From the NCBI GenBank assembly GCA_003973265.1, contig QNYZ01000106.1:1-47394 (forward strand): 47,394 nt of DNA. Reading direction: 5' to 3'. Position 1 is the stretch's first letter; each line of letters opens with the position of its first letter. The position numbers and the translations under genes were made by a program. The notes below the pieces were generated by a model that saw only the letters and a program-made list of their open reading frames with translations, had not been told where the DNA came from and searched no databases. Origin of the DNA: Deltaproteobacteria bacterium (GTDB lineage Bacteria; Desulfobacterota; Desulfobacteria; Desulfobacterales; QNYZ01). Below, piece by piece: positions 36,618 to 45,327 of this stretch.

Positions 36618-37445
36618 CTACAATCCTTTTTCCATCCGCCGGACCGTAAACAGGTCTTCATCAAAATCCTGGTTAAACCTAATATTTTTAAATTTCAAAA
36701 TTGTTTTGTGCCGGACCTCTTTCCCTTTTTTCCGCGTCACGTGCATCTCGGTCACCGCCCAGATACCGTCTATTTTCTCCATCTTTTTCACGTCCACATA
36801 CTTGAGATACCCGCCGCGTTTTTCCCAGTTAATCGCGCGAACCATCATATCATTGTCCTGCCGCACCCACACCAGCGACTTTTTATACCCGGTCTCCTCT
36901 ACCACTTTTCTGCTGCGGGGGATGCTCCAGATCACCCATGTTTTTACCCCATGAACTTCCATTTCCATTCCTTTTTCGTAAAAGCTGAAATCGTAGTCAT
37001 CCAGGTTGCGCGAGGTCATGTCCGAGTAGTTCAGGTCCGACCCCATAAAGCTGCCAGCCTTATCCGACGATGCGATCCGTTTGGTTTTGTGCAGCGCGGG
37101 CAGAAAAAGCCACTGGTCGTCGTCTTTATCGGCCGTATCGTAGTCATAGGTGAGAAAAGCGGTGTCTTTTACATCAGCCGGATATAAAAAAAACATCAGC
37201 CGGAGCGTATCCACCCCTTTATCTTTCTGGAAACTTTTTATTTTGCGTACCCGTTTTTTTCCCTTTTTATCAATCAGCACCATTTCCATATCCGAAACCC
37301 GGTTGTCGCCATCTTCCCGGTTTTCGACTTTTTCCATGACCGCCCGGGCCTTTGGATCATCTTTCAGGTTGGCAGCGGTACCGATTCCCGGCAGGGAAAC
37401 TACCAAAAGGACAAGTATCATCATCAAACGGCTCACCGGTAACAT
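36618..37445 (-). CDS. LolA-like outer membrane lipoprotein-sorting protein
   Basis: 275 residues, exported: MLPVSRLMMILVLLVVSLPG followed by a probable cleavage after GIGTA. The body is the DUF/LolA-like family often found with RND-type transporters: SDMEMVLIDKKGKKRVRKIK, FFLYPADVKDTAFLTYDYD, DDDQWLFLPALHKTKRIASSDKAGSFMGSDLNYSDM and FKNIRFNQDFDEDLFTVRRM. Members have an unclosed beta-barrel that binds lipid or lipoprotein. Here there is no RND transporter beside it; the DUF1638 fusion follows 46 bases downstream and may be co-transcribed. Expected location is the periplasm. Confidence 0.85.
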   Translation of the reverse strand: MLPVSRLMMILVLLVVSLPGIGTAANLKDDPKARAVMEKVENREDGDNRVSDMEMVLIDKKGKKRVRKIKSFQKDKGVDTLRLMFFLYPADVKDTAFLTYDYDTADKDDDQWLFLPALHKTKRIASSDKAGSFMGSDLNYSDMTSRNLDDYDFSFYEKGMEMEVHGVKTWVIWSIPRSRKVVEETGYKKSLVWVRQDNDMMVRAINWEKRGGYLKYVDVKKMEKIDGIWAVTEMHVTRKKGKEVRHKTILKFKNIRFNQDFDEDLFTVRRMEKGL

Positions 37446-37528
37446 GCGCGGTCTCCTTTCCTTGATTTGACAGGGAAACGCTTCTGCTTATCCGTCCATC
37501 CCGCCCGAACCGGGAAATTTCTTCCCCT

Positions 37529-37546
37529 TCACCGGATATCCGGTGA
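37529..37546. repeat. 18-base perfect palindrome after the FAH gene
   Basis: TCACCGGATATCCGGTGA reads the same on both strands. It begins two bases beyond the stop of the FAH-family gene, about 85 bases upstream of the LolA-like gene. Without a T-run it is not a standard terminator; a protein-binding dyad or a processing hairpin is possible. Confidence 0.5.
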
Positions 37547-37547
37547 T

Positions 37548-38264
37548 CTAAAGGCGGCTTTCATCTACAACCGGATTGCGCAGGACGCCAACCCCCTCAA
37601 TCTCCACTTCCACGACGTCATCGTGCTGCAGGGGCCCCACGCCGCTGGGCGTCCCGGTCATAATAATATCGCCGGGCTCCAGGGTGAAATTTCTCGATAC
37701 AAAGGCGATGATATCGGGAATACTGAAAATCATATGACGGGTATTGCCTTCCTGAACCACTTCTCCATTCAGGCGGCAGATAATGGCCAGGTTTTGCGGA
37801 TCGTCCATATGCGCAGGTGTCACGATCCGGGGGCCGATGGGGCCGAAGGTGTCAAACGATTTTCCCCGGAACCAGCCGGATCGATCACCGTTCTGAATAT
37901 TGCGCTGGCTGACATCGTTCATGCAGGTATAACCCAGTACATGGTTCAACGCGTCAGCCGGCGGCACGTCCTTGCAGCGATCTTTGATGATAACGGCCAG
38001 TTCGGCTTCATAATCGACCCGGGGCGATTCAAAGTTATAGTCATTCAAGAACAGGGGAATCACGATGGGGTCTCCAGGGCCAATTAAAACATTCGGCGTT
38101 TTGGGGAATAGAATCGGCTCCGCCGGAATGTCTGCGGTAAACCCCCGGACCTTGACGGACGAACTTTCGGCCACATGGTCGCGGTAGTTCAGTCCCAGGG
38201 CGATAATCTTGGACGGATTCACGGTATAGGCGGTTTCCTGTCGATCAATCGGTAAAAAAACCAT
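37548..38264 (-). CDS. Fumarylacetoacetate hydrolase (FAH) family protein
   Basis: 238 residues from the ATG at 38264 (GGAG eight bases upstream; a longer frame reaches 38315). FAH-family fold: IALGLNYRDHVAES near the start, the metal ligands in VDYEAELAVII (E-x-E) and YTCMNDVSQRNIQ, then FDTFGPIGP and the C-terminal MTGTPSGVGPL. Members hydrolyse C-C bonds of acylpyruvates or hydrate/decarboxylate 2-oxo acids, such as fumarylpyruvate or 2-hydroxyhepta-2,4-diene-1,7-dioate. The neighbouring alcohol dehydrogenase suggests small-acid or aromatic-intermediate catabolism, but nothing fixes the substrate. Confidence 0.9.
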   Translation of the reverse strand: MVFLPIDRQETAYTVNPSKIIALGLNYRDHVAESSSVKVRGFTADIPAEPILFPKTPNVLIGPGDPIVIPLFLNDYNFESPRVDYEAELAVIIKDRCKDVPPADALNHVLGYTCMNDVSQRNIQNGDRSGWFRGKSFDTFGPIGPRIVTPAHMDDPQNLAIICRLNGEVVQEGNTRHMIFSIPDIIAFVSRNFTLEPGDIIMTGTPSGVGPLQHDDVVEVEIEGVGVLRNPVVDESRL

Positions 38265-38357
38265 CTTATCTGCTCCACTATATCGGTTATGGATATGTCG
38301 TATCAATCGTGTCAAAAGATGCCGCTGATCGGCGTCTTATTTTCCGGAAACGACCAT

Positions 38358-39554
38358 TTAAAGCCGCTGAGTCAATATCTCCGTCATCTCCGCACCGGTC
38401 AGCACCAGTGGATTTGTTTTATTGCTGCCGCTCAGGCAGCCGGCCACCAGACGTGGAAAATCGTCGGTAGAGACACCATAGGCGGAAAGTCTCGGTATCT
38501 TGAGACGCCGGATCCATTTATCCAGGGTGTCGGTCAGCCAGGTTAAGGCCCGGGTGTCGGTCTGTGCCGGGTCCTGGCTGAGCAGGCGGCCGATACGGGC
38601 GTAACGCCGCAACGCCGGATGATTCGGCTCACGGGATTGTATGGCATCAATATTCATTCGGGTGGCAGCACCCAATAATGTACCACAAACCACCCCGTGG
38701 GGGATCGGGAAAAAGGCCCCCAGGGGTGATGCCAGACAGTGGACCACGCCGAGCCCGGCCTGGGCAAGGGTAATCCCCGAACAATAAGCGGCATAAATCA
38801 TGGCTGCCCGCCCGGCCGCAGATTTTTCCCCGGCGCCTTCTATCGCGGCAAACAAGCCGTCCCGGGCCGCCTCGATTCCAGATAAGGCCAGCGCGTCGGT
38901 AAAAGGGCTGGCGTTGGGTGAAACATACGACTCAATCAGCTGGGTCAGGGCGTCCATGGCCTGAGATGCCATTAATTCACGGGGCAGATCCCGCATCAGT
39001 TCCGGATCAAGCAGCGCCACCCGGGCCATCAGTAATGGATGTCTGAAAGATTTCTTGAAACCATCATCCCCCTGCCGGCTCAATACGGCGTTTTTAGTCG
39101 CCTCACTTCCCGTTCCTGCCGTCGTCGGCACGGCAATCAGGGGGGTGGCCGGGCCGTGGTAGGTTCTCCCGCGTCCAACGCCCTCCAGGTAATCCATCAC
39201 CGAATCTCCTGACGGCAGCAGACCGGCAATGGCCTTGGCTCCGTCCATTGCACTGCCGCCGCCGATACCGGCAACCACATCGATTCTTTCCCCGTGAAAC
39301 CGGTCGACCATATTATCGATGACCGGCGGCGATGGTTCCCCCCTGATTTCGACGTGATCCCATTCGATTTTATGCTTTTCCAATGAATCAACCAGGCCCG
39401 GCCAATGCGCACCCGAACGAAATGATCTCGCACCGGTGACTACCAGCGCCCGACGGCCAAATGATTTTATGATTGATGCCAGCTCCTGAACGCGCCCGGG
39501 ACCAAAGATCACCCGTGGCAGTGATGCCACATCAAAACGACCGAGCCGATGCAT
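38358..39554 (-). CDS. Iron-type alcohol dehydrogenase family protein
   Basis: 398 residues. GGAGAG precedes the ATG by six bases. The dinucleotide-binding GGGSAMDGAKA and PTTAGTGSEATKNAVL are clear. The metal-site region reads MDALTQLIESYVS, where the classic FucO-type enzymes have DALTH; a glutamine at the first His ligand is also known in a subgroup. The remaining His ligands sit in GLGVVHCLASPLGAFFPIPHGVVCG. Product and cofactor are unknown; it could be a lactaldehyde/1,3-propanediol/butanol-type dehydrogenase. The FAH-family gene follows 93 bases downstream. Confidence 0.88.
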   Translation of the reverse strand: MHRLGRFDVASLPRVIFGPGRVQELASIIKSFGRRALVVTGARSFRSGAHWPGLVDSLEKHKIEWDHVEIRGEPSPPVIDNMVDRFHGERIDVVAGIGGGSAMDGAKAIAGLLPSGDSVMDYLEGVGRGRTYHGPATPLIAVPTTAGTGSEATKNAVLSRQGDDGFKKSFRHPLLMARVALLDPELMRDLPRELMASQAMDALTQLIESYVSPNASPFTDALALSGIEAARDGLFAAIEGAGEKSAAGRAAMIYAAYCSGITLAQAGLGVVHCLASPLGAFFPIPHGVVCGTLLGAATRMNIDAIQSREPNHPALRRYARIGRLLSQDPAQTDTRALTWLTDTLDKWIRRLKIPRLSAYGVSTDDFPRLVAGCLSGSNKTNPLVLTGAEMTEILTQRL

Positions 39555-39651
39555 AATAGACTCTCCATGGATAGTATTTTGAAGCCGTCTGTTACGTATA
39601 TGGGATCAGGCAGGTTGTCAATTTCATTCTCCCCTGCGATTTTGTCCTGAA

Positions 39652-40218
39652 TTAAGTATCCGCCAGATTAGCAGAAGAAAGCGCCAGAACAGCGGCCTGG
39701 CTGAATCGAATCCGCGGATGGCTGACTATCTCAAACCCGATCTGCCCGGCTGCGGTCAGCATGGCCTGAAACCGTTTTTTCGATACATGGAACATCGGTT
39801 CAATCACCAGAAAAACACCGCCCGGTGCCAGGCAGTCCCGGATCTGCCCCAGGAAACGTTTTGTATCCGGTACCTCGTGCACCATATAAAACGCATTCAC
39901 CAGGTCAAAAACGCCCTCAACCTGTACGGACTCCCTTTGACATAGACGGGTTTGAATCCGACCCCTTAAGCCCAGCTTTCGGGCACGTTTTTCGACCCTG
40001 GCCAGCATTTCCGGCTGAACATCCACCGCAACGACCTGGCCCGTATCGCCCACCCGCCGGGCCAGCTCCAGAGCGGCAAATCCCGCGCCGCACCCAACAT
40101 CCATCACCCGCATTCCCGGCCTGACATGGGGGCCGAATATTTTTTCAGGATTGTGCAATATCGGGCGTAAAAAATTATCAAACGTCCAGACATGCTGATA
40201 TGAACAGATATGTGCCAT
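39652..40218 (-). CDS. Class I SAM-dependent methyltransferase
   Basis: 188 residues from the ATG at 40218, with AGAGGT eight bases upstream (ORF reaches 40248). Motif I is VMDVGCGAGFAALELARRVG, followed by the acidic ribose-binding VVAVDVQPEMLARV, DLVNAFYMVHEV and GGVFLVIEPMFHV as motif III. This is the ubiE/methyltransferase-11 fold. The N-terminal CSYQHVWTFDNFLRPILHNP is not a domain I know. The acceptor is unknown. It stands alone, divergent from the glcD-lut cluster. Confidence 0.85.
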   Translation of the reverse strand: MAHICSYQHVWTFDNFLRPILHNPEKIFGPHVRPGMRVMDVGCGAGFAALELARRVGDTGQVVAVDVQPEMLARVEKRARKLGLRGRIQTRLCQRESVQVEGVFDLVNAFYMVHEVPDTKRFLGQIRDCLAPGGVFLVIEPMFHVSKKRFQAMLTAAGQIGFEIVSHPRIRFSQAAVLALSSANLADT

Positions 40219-40598
40219 CTGCTTACCTCTCATTCTTTGTTTAGTCACTATACATTTTGATCAATTTTTTTTTATTTCACAAAGACTTCGGCCAGTTTAT
40301 GGGCATGCCTGTTCATCATGGACTTATTGTATAGCTGCTAAACTTATTTGTCGACCGGACCAGGCGGCGCATTCCGGTTATCTGAAAACAGGTGACCCAA
40401 AGACCGGCTATTTTAAAATCGATATACACTTTTCTGTATTATTGTAAATGCGTATGCTATGGTTCGTTTTCTGCTGGCATGTAAACAGTTGACTGTACAG
40501 TGACGATTGAAAATCAAAAAAGCCAGCGGGAAAGCAACTTCAACGAATTGACACTTTTCAATCGACAATTGCCAATGATATCACCACGGAGAATCACT
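40219..40598. other. Intergenic region with a dyad before glcD
   Basis: 380 bases without a supported gene. The most structured part is TGTAAACAGTTGACTGTACAG (40480-40500), where ACAGT-TG-ACTGT (40485-40496) is an inverted repeat that runs on into ACTGTACAGT, a second overlapping dyad. A GntR- or LldR-like operator for the glycolate/lactate genes would fit that place, but the sequence does not match a site I know. No convincing -10/-35 pair was found. Confidence 0.35.
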
Positions 40599-41990
40599 AT
40601 GAACGTCCCGGCCCTTTCACCGGAAGACATCACGGCCCTGGCCGCAATGGTTGACGCCGATCGCTTTTCCACCGGCGGCTCGGTCCTTGACCTGCACGCC
40701 CGGGATCAGTCTCACCACCATGCCCGCAAGCCGGACGTGGTGATCTGGCCGACAGCTGCATCCGAAGTGATGGCCATAGTCGCCTATGCCAATGATCATC
40801 GGCTCCCCGTGACGGGCTGGGGGTCCGGATCAAGCCTGGAGGGAAATCCCATTCCGGTCCGGGGAGGAATTATCCTCGATTTCTCCCGCATGAACCGGAT
40901 TCTTTCCATCCAGGAAGAAAATTTTCAAGCCGATGTGGAACCGGGAGTGATCTACCAGGATCTCAACGCCCGGCTGCGCCATACCGGCCTCTTTTTCCCG
41001 CCGGACCCCGGCGCCCGGGCCACCATCGGCGGCATGATTGCCAACAACGCCGGCGGTACGACTACCGTCCGTTACGGTTCCACTAAAGATTATGTGTTAA
41101 AACTGACCGTGGTTCTGGCCAATGGTGAGCTTGTCGATATGGGCTGCCGGGTCAAGAAATCATCCTCGGCCTATGATCTGGTCCGCCTCTTTGCAGGGTC
41201 CGAGGGGACGTTGGGCATCGTTGTGAAAGCAACCATCCGGCTGGTGGGGCTTCCCGCTGAATTTTCCGCAACCATCGCTAATTTCCCATCCGTGGAAACG
41301 GCCAGCCGGGCAGTATTTGAACTGATCCGGGCCGGGCTGGACCCGGCCGCACTGGAACTGCTCGATGCCGAATGTATCCAGCTGATCAACCAGGAAAAGG
41401 ACCTCGGCCTGAATGTCTCCCCGACGCTCTTTATGGAATTTCAGGGGCCGACATTGAACCAGCTGTCGGAAACCATGGAGATGGCCCGTGACATTTGTGA
41501 AGATGCCGGTTGCAGTGAATTCCGAACCGGTCTGGGACGGGCGGAACGAAACCGCCTCTTTGAGGCCCGCCATGAGCTGGGAGAGATGGTCGTCCGTAAC
41601 CATCCCGATGGCCGTATCCGGGTGATGGACATGGCTGTCCCCATTGCCACCTATCCTGAAATGATTGCTGATGCCCGCCGGGAATTGACTGCGTCGGGCC
41701 TTTCCGGCTATATTTTCAGCCATGCCGGCGACGGCAATATTCATATCAATGTGGTTGGCGAAAAAGACAATTCGGCTCAATGGACACAGGTGGATCAACT
41801 GACTGATAAACTCGTCCAAAAAGCACTGGATCTTGACGGCACCGCCACCGGCGAGCACGGGGTCGGGATCGGTAAGCGTCAATTCATGGAAACCGAACAT
41901 GGGGGCAGCCTGGCATGGATGAAACGGATTAAAACGCTTTTCGACCCAAACGGCATTCTCAATCCCGGAAAAATATTCCCATCGTCATAA
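40599..41990 (+). CDS. glcD: FAD-linked 2-hydroxyacid oxidase, GlcD / D-lactate dehydrogenase type
   Basis: 463 residues. The ATG at 40599 is chosen because GGAG lies seven bases upstream; a GTG at 40500 is in frame but adds 33 atypical residues. The PCMH FAD-binding domain has VIWPTAASEVMAIVAYAN, GWGSGSSLEGNPIPVRGGI, PPDPGARATIGGMIANNAGG and GSEGTLGIVVKATI. The C-terminal oxidase domain has YIFSHAGDGNIHINVVG with the metal-binding His pair and ATGEHGVGIGKRQF. Such enzymes oxidise D-lactate or glycolate, passing electrons to the Fe-S proteins encoded next to it. First gene of the cluster. Confidence 0.93.
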   Translation: MNVPALSPEDITALAAMVDADRFSTGGSVLDLHARDQSHHHARKPDVVIWPTAASEVMAIVAYANDHRLPVTGWGSGSSLEGNPIPVRGGIILDFSRMNRILSIQEENFQADVEPGVIYQDLNARLRHTGLFFPPDPGARATIGGMIANNAGGTTTVRYGSTKDYVLKLTVVLANGELVDMGCRVKKSSSAYDLVRLFAGSEGTLGIVVKATIRLVGLPAEFSATIANFPSVETASRAVFELIRAGLDPAALELLDAECIQLINQEKDLGLNVSPTLFMEFQGPTLNQLSETMEMARDICEDAGCSEFRTGLGRAERNRLFEARHELGEMVVRNHPDGRIRVMDMAVPIATYPEMIADARRELTASGLSGYIFSHAGDGNIHINVVGEKDNSAQWTQVDQLTDKLVQKALDLDGTATGEHGVGIGKRQFMETEHGGSLAWMKRIKTLFDPNGILNPGKIFPSS

Positions 41991-42021
41991 AATGGTGGCC
42001 ACTCACTTAAACGGTAGATTT

Positions 42022-42129
42022 ATGTTAAAAAAAATACGCAAGGCGACACCTCAGATTCTCGACCCGTTCCCGGTACCGGGGGGATGCAATGATACCGGAA
42101 TATTTCCCGTGGAAGAATCGACGCCATGA
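42022..42129 (+). CDS. Possible 35-residue leader ORF before lutA
   Basis: MLKKIRKATPQ to IFPVEESTP, stop TGA at 42127-42129 overlapping the lutA ATG (42126). There is no good Shine-Dalgarno, and it could equally be chance or the remnant of a longer gene. The coupling-type overlap is its main support. Confidence 0.25.
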   Translation: MLKKIRKATPQILDPFPVPGGCNDTGIFPVEESTP

Positions 42130-42869
42130 CCGCGCCCGCACATGTCGCCCTGTTTATTCCCTGTCTGGTCGACACCTTTGCGCCGGACGTCGGCAAGGCA
42201 ATGGTACAGATTTTCGAAAAGCAGGGCGTCACGCTGAGCTACCCGCTGGATCAGACCTGCTGCGGCCAGCCGGCCTACAATGCCGGGTATCGCAACGAGG
42301 CCCGGACGGCCGCCACCCGCTTTATCGATATTTTTGAGAGCGCCGATGCCATTGTCTGCCCCTCCGGATCGTGCGTTCATATGGTCCGGCACCACTACCT
42401 GGAACTGTTTGCAGATGTCCCCCGCCAGCAAAAACGAGCCCGGGCCATCGCCGATAAAACTTTTGAGTTTACCGAATACATAGTGGATGTTCTGAAGGTT
42501 ACCGATCTTGGCACCCGCTATAACGGCCAGGTTACCTACCACGATTCGTGTCATTTGCGCTACGGTCTGAACATCAGCCGGCAGCCCCGGCAATTGATAG
42601 AAAACGTGGATGGATGCCGGCTGGTAGAAATGGAAGAAGCCGACCGGTGCTGCGGGTTTGGCGGAAGTTTTTCCATAAAATACCCGGAAATTTCCACGGC
42701 CATGCTCGAAGACAAGGTCAACCGCATCGTGACCTCGGGTGCCGACACGGTCGTTGGCTGTGATATGGGCTGCCTGCTGAACATATCCGGTATGATCAAT
42801 CGCCGGCGCCTTCCCGTTAAAGTGCTCCATATGGCCCAGCTTTTATCCGGACAGGGAAAATCCATATGA
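42126..42869 (+). CDS. lutA: LutA-like (Fe-S)-binding heterodisulfide-reductase-type protein
   Basis: 247 residues with two CCG domains: YPLDQTCCGQPAYNAGYRNEA (about 38) and ADRCCGFGGSFSIKYPEIS (about 175), together with the cysteines in CPSGSC and CDMGC. This is the usual LutA/LldE form, which binds an unusual Fe-S cluster and moves electrons from 2-hydroxyacid oxidation. It has GGAAGAA as a weak site. The stop overlaps the lutB start by four bases (ATGA). No in-frame TGA replaces any of the cysteines. Confidence 0.93.
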   Translation: MTAPAHVALFIPCLVDTFAPDVGKAMVQIFEKQGVTLSYPLDQTCCGQPAYNAGYRNEARTAATRFIDIFESADAIVCPSGSCVHMVRHHYLELFADVPRQQKRARAIADKTFEFTEYIVDVLKVTDLGTRYNGQVTYHDSCHLRYGLNISRQPRQLIENVDGCRLVEMEEADRCCGFGGSFSIKYPEISTAMLEDKVNRIVTSGADTVVGCDMGCLLNISGMINRRRLPVKVLHMAQLLSGQGKSI

Positions 42870-44305
42870 AACCCCATTCAGACAACGTCTTTACCGATCA
42901 ATATCGCCAGGCCGCCCGAAAGGGCATCCAGAACCCGGTGCTTCAATCTGCCCTCGCCGCGCTCCAGGCCCGCATCGGCAAAGGCGCGGCCGCTGCCTAC
43001 CAGGCGCTTCCCGAAGGCCCGGAACTTCGACATCACGCCCATGACATCCGCATGAAAAGCATCGCTCACCTTGACGTACTTCTGGAAACCCTGGCCGACC
43101 GGGTGCGCAAAAACGGCGGAAATGTTTTCTTTGCGAACAGAGCTGAAGATGCCGTTAACTACTGCCTCAAGGTGGCCCGCAGGCACGACGTCAAACGGGT
43201 TGTTAAAGGTAAATCCATGGTCACCGAGGAGATCGGCCTCAATGACGCACTGGAAGCGGCAGGTATTGAAACGGTTGAAACCGATCTGGGCGAGTATATT
43301 ATCCAGCTGGCCCACGAAAAACCGTCGCACATCATCGCTCCGGCGATTCACAAAACCCGCCGGGACATCGGCGAGTTGTTTTCCCGCAAGCTGGGTATTC
43401 CCTACACGGACGATCCGCCCACCCTGACCCAGGCGGCCCGCAAGGCCCTGAGGGAAAAATTTATGTCGGCCGACATGGGAACTTCCGGCTGCAACCTGGC
43501 CTGCGCCGAAACCGGCCATATCGCCACCCTGTCCAATGAGGGCAATATCCGCATGTCTACCACTCTGCCCAGGGTGCATATGTCTTTCATGGGAATGGAG
43601 CGGGTTACCGGCCGCCTTGCCGATCATGATATGCTTTTCAGGCTGCTGTCCCGGGGGGCTGCCGTCCAGACCATGGCCACCTACGTCAACTATGTCGGCG
43701 GGCCGAGATATTCCGGCCAGGTCGACGGCCCGGACGAATTCCACCTGGTAATTCTCGATAACGGTCGCAGCAAAATCCTGGCGGATCCTGAACTGCGGGA
43801 AATCCTCGGGTGCATCCGGTGTGCCGCCTGTCTCAATGTCTGTCCGGTTTACGCCAAAATCGGCGGGCACGCATACGGATTTGCATATTCGGGCCCGATC
43901 GGAACCGTCATCACGCCCCTGCTCACCGGGATCAACCCGGCCAGGGACCTTTGTCTGGGTGAAACCCTGTGCGGTGCCTGCAAAGAGATCTGCCCGGTTG
44001 ATATTGATCTTCCCCGCATGATCCTGACCCTTCGGGCCAAGCTGGCCGATGGGGATCCCGGCTGGGATGTCACGCCGGTCAACAAGTTGGAAAAAGGCGG
44101 CATGGTTGCCTGGTCCAAAATGATACAAAGCCGCAAGCGCTTCGACCAATCCCTCAAGCTCGCCCGGCTCGGGCAAAAGCTACTACCCGGCAAAGGCGGG
44201 ATGATCCGCCGGCTGCCGCCACCGTTCAACGGGTGGACAACGGAGCGGGATTTAAAACAGATTGCGGACGAAAGTTTTAATGAATGGTGGAGAAAGAAAG
44301 GATAA
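42866..44305 (+). CDS. lutB: LutB-like LUD domain and 4Fe-4S protein
   Basis: 479 residues. An N-terminal LUD domain (VKGKSMVTEEIGLNDALEAAG, GEYIIQLAHEKPSHIIAPAIH and SADMGTSGCNLACAETGHI) is followed by two 4Fe-4S binding motifs: CIRCAACLNVCPVY (about 312) and LCGACKEICPVDI (about 370). A C-terminal DUF3390-like segment ends FNEWWRKK. In B. subtilis-type LutABC systems this protein works with LutA and LutC in L-lactate use; here the adjacent GlcD-type oxidase suggests D-lactate or glycolate. Confidence 0.93.
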   Translation: MKPHSDNVFTDQYRQAARKGIQNPVLQSALAALQARIGKGAAAAYQALPEGPELRHHAHDIRMKSIAHLDVLLETLADRVRKNGGNVFFANRAEDAVNYCLKVARRHDVKRVVKGKSMVTEEIGLNDALEAAGIETVETDLGEYIIQLAHEKPSHIIAPAIHKTRRDIGELFSRKLGIPYTDDPPTLTQAARKALREKFMSADMGTSGCNLACAETGHIATLSNEGNIRMSTTLPRVHMSFMGMERVTGRLADHDMLFRLLSRGAAVQTMATYVNYVGGPRYSGQVDGPDEFHLVILDNGRSKILADPELREILGCIRCAACLNVCPVYAKIGGHAYGFAYSGPIGTVITPLLTGINPARDLCLGETLCGACKEICPVDIDLPRMILTLRAKLADGDPGWDVTPVNKLEKGGMVAWSKMIQSRKRFDQSLKLARLGQKLLPGKGGMIRRLPPPFNGWTTERDLKQIADESFNEWWRKKG

Positions 44306-44362
44306 ACTGTAAATTCATCTGCATTCGGACAAGTGCTGATAAATCCGACGGAAAAACCATCT

Positions 44363-45148
44363 ATGCCTGACAATAATGAAAAAGATTTCATCGCCGGAGT
44401 CAAAAACGCTCTGGGTGTATCCTCAACGACGGCCCGGTCATACGAAGAGATATTCCCCAACCCCCCGGAAGAAGCCGTTCAGCATATACTGGACCGGGTG
44501 GACAGCCGGAATAACGCTCAACAGCAGGCACTCCTCAATCAACTTATCGAGGCAGGAAAATCGATCAACCTCAACGTGGTTGCCAGGAAGGATACCGCTG
44601 CCGTGACTGCGGCGATCACCGAACTGGTCCGGGAAAAACAGACTGAGTGGGGAAATCAAAAACAATTGTCCGTCTGGAAGCATCCGGTAATAGACCCGTT
44701 GGGATTACCAACTGCCCTGGCCGATCAGAAAGTTGCCGTCCACGATACGGCCTTTACCGATAGTGAAACAGAAACCGACGGTCGACGCCGGATACGAAAG
44801 CAGATTATCGCATCCTTTATCGGTGTGACTTCTGCGGACTATTGTGTGGCTGATTCCGCCACCCTGGTCATGAAAACAAAACCCGGCCAGGCCCGCGCCG
44901 CTTCCCTGGTACCCGTTATTCATATTGCCGTAATCTACATAGACCAGGTTCTTGCCAGCCTGACCGAATTATACGCCCGTCTGAAAGACGACCCTGATTA
45001 TTCAAAAACCGGCATCACCAATTGCCTGACCTTCATTTCCGGGCCAAGCAGGACGGCTGACATCGAAACGGTCATGGTTCATGGCGCCCATGGTCCCAGG
45101 GAGGTATACCTGTTTGTCATTACCGGCCCCCGGCCGGAAAACGGGTAA
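44363..45148 (+). CDS. LutC-like LUD domain protein
   Basis: 261 residues from the ATG at 44363 (the frame opens at a GTG at 44333). LUD domain features: FIGVTSADYCVADSATLVMKT, YIDQVLASLTELYARL and NCLTFISGPSRTADIETVMVHGAHGPREVYLFVI. The N-terminus (about 1-110) is longer and more charged than the plain LutC and may interact with LutB. It completes the glcD-lutA-lutB-lutC cluster; the next gene is convergent. The 179 bases after the stop hold no gene. Confidence 0.87.
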   Translation: MPDNNEKDFIAGVKNALGVSSTTARSYEEIFPNPPEEAVQHILDRVDSRNNAQQQALLNQLIEAGKSINLNVVARKDTAAVTAAITELVREKQTEWGNQKQLSVWKHPVIDPLGLPTALADQKVAVHDTAFTDSETETDGRRRIRKQIIASFIGVTSADYCVADSATLVMKTKPGQARAASLVPVIHIAVIYIDQVLASLTELYARLKDDPDYSKTGITNCLTFISGPSRTADIETVMVHGAHGPREVYLFVITGPRPENG

Positions 45149-45327
45149 ACCATCGCGCCTGAAAAGGTAACGGCATCCGGGCTTCAAGTAGAAGTAGATG
45201 CGTTGTGTAAGGAAGGTTGTGCCTGCGCTTCTTCTTCGCCGCGATTGATCACAGCCGACGCGTATTTTCCTGAGATGATAGCAGATACGGGTTTTGGTAT
45301 CTCAAGCGGGAAATAATTGTCCGCCAG

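Noticed and set aside
42878..44176. Long minus-strand open frame (432 codons) opposite lutB.
   Set aside because: It is the mirror of a high-GC codon pattern in lutB; its protein has no family features and lutB is certain. The same holds for 1012-1896 (dnaK), 15621-16346 (leuS) and 20816-21604 (ileS).
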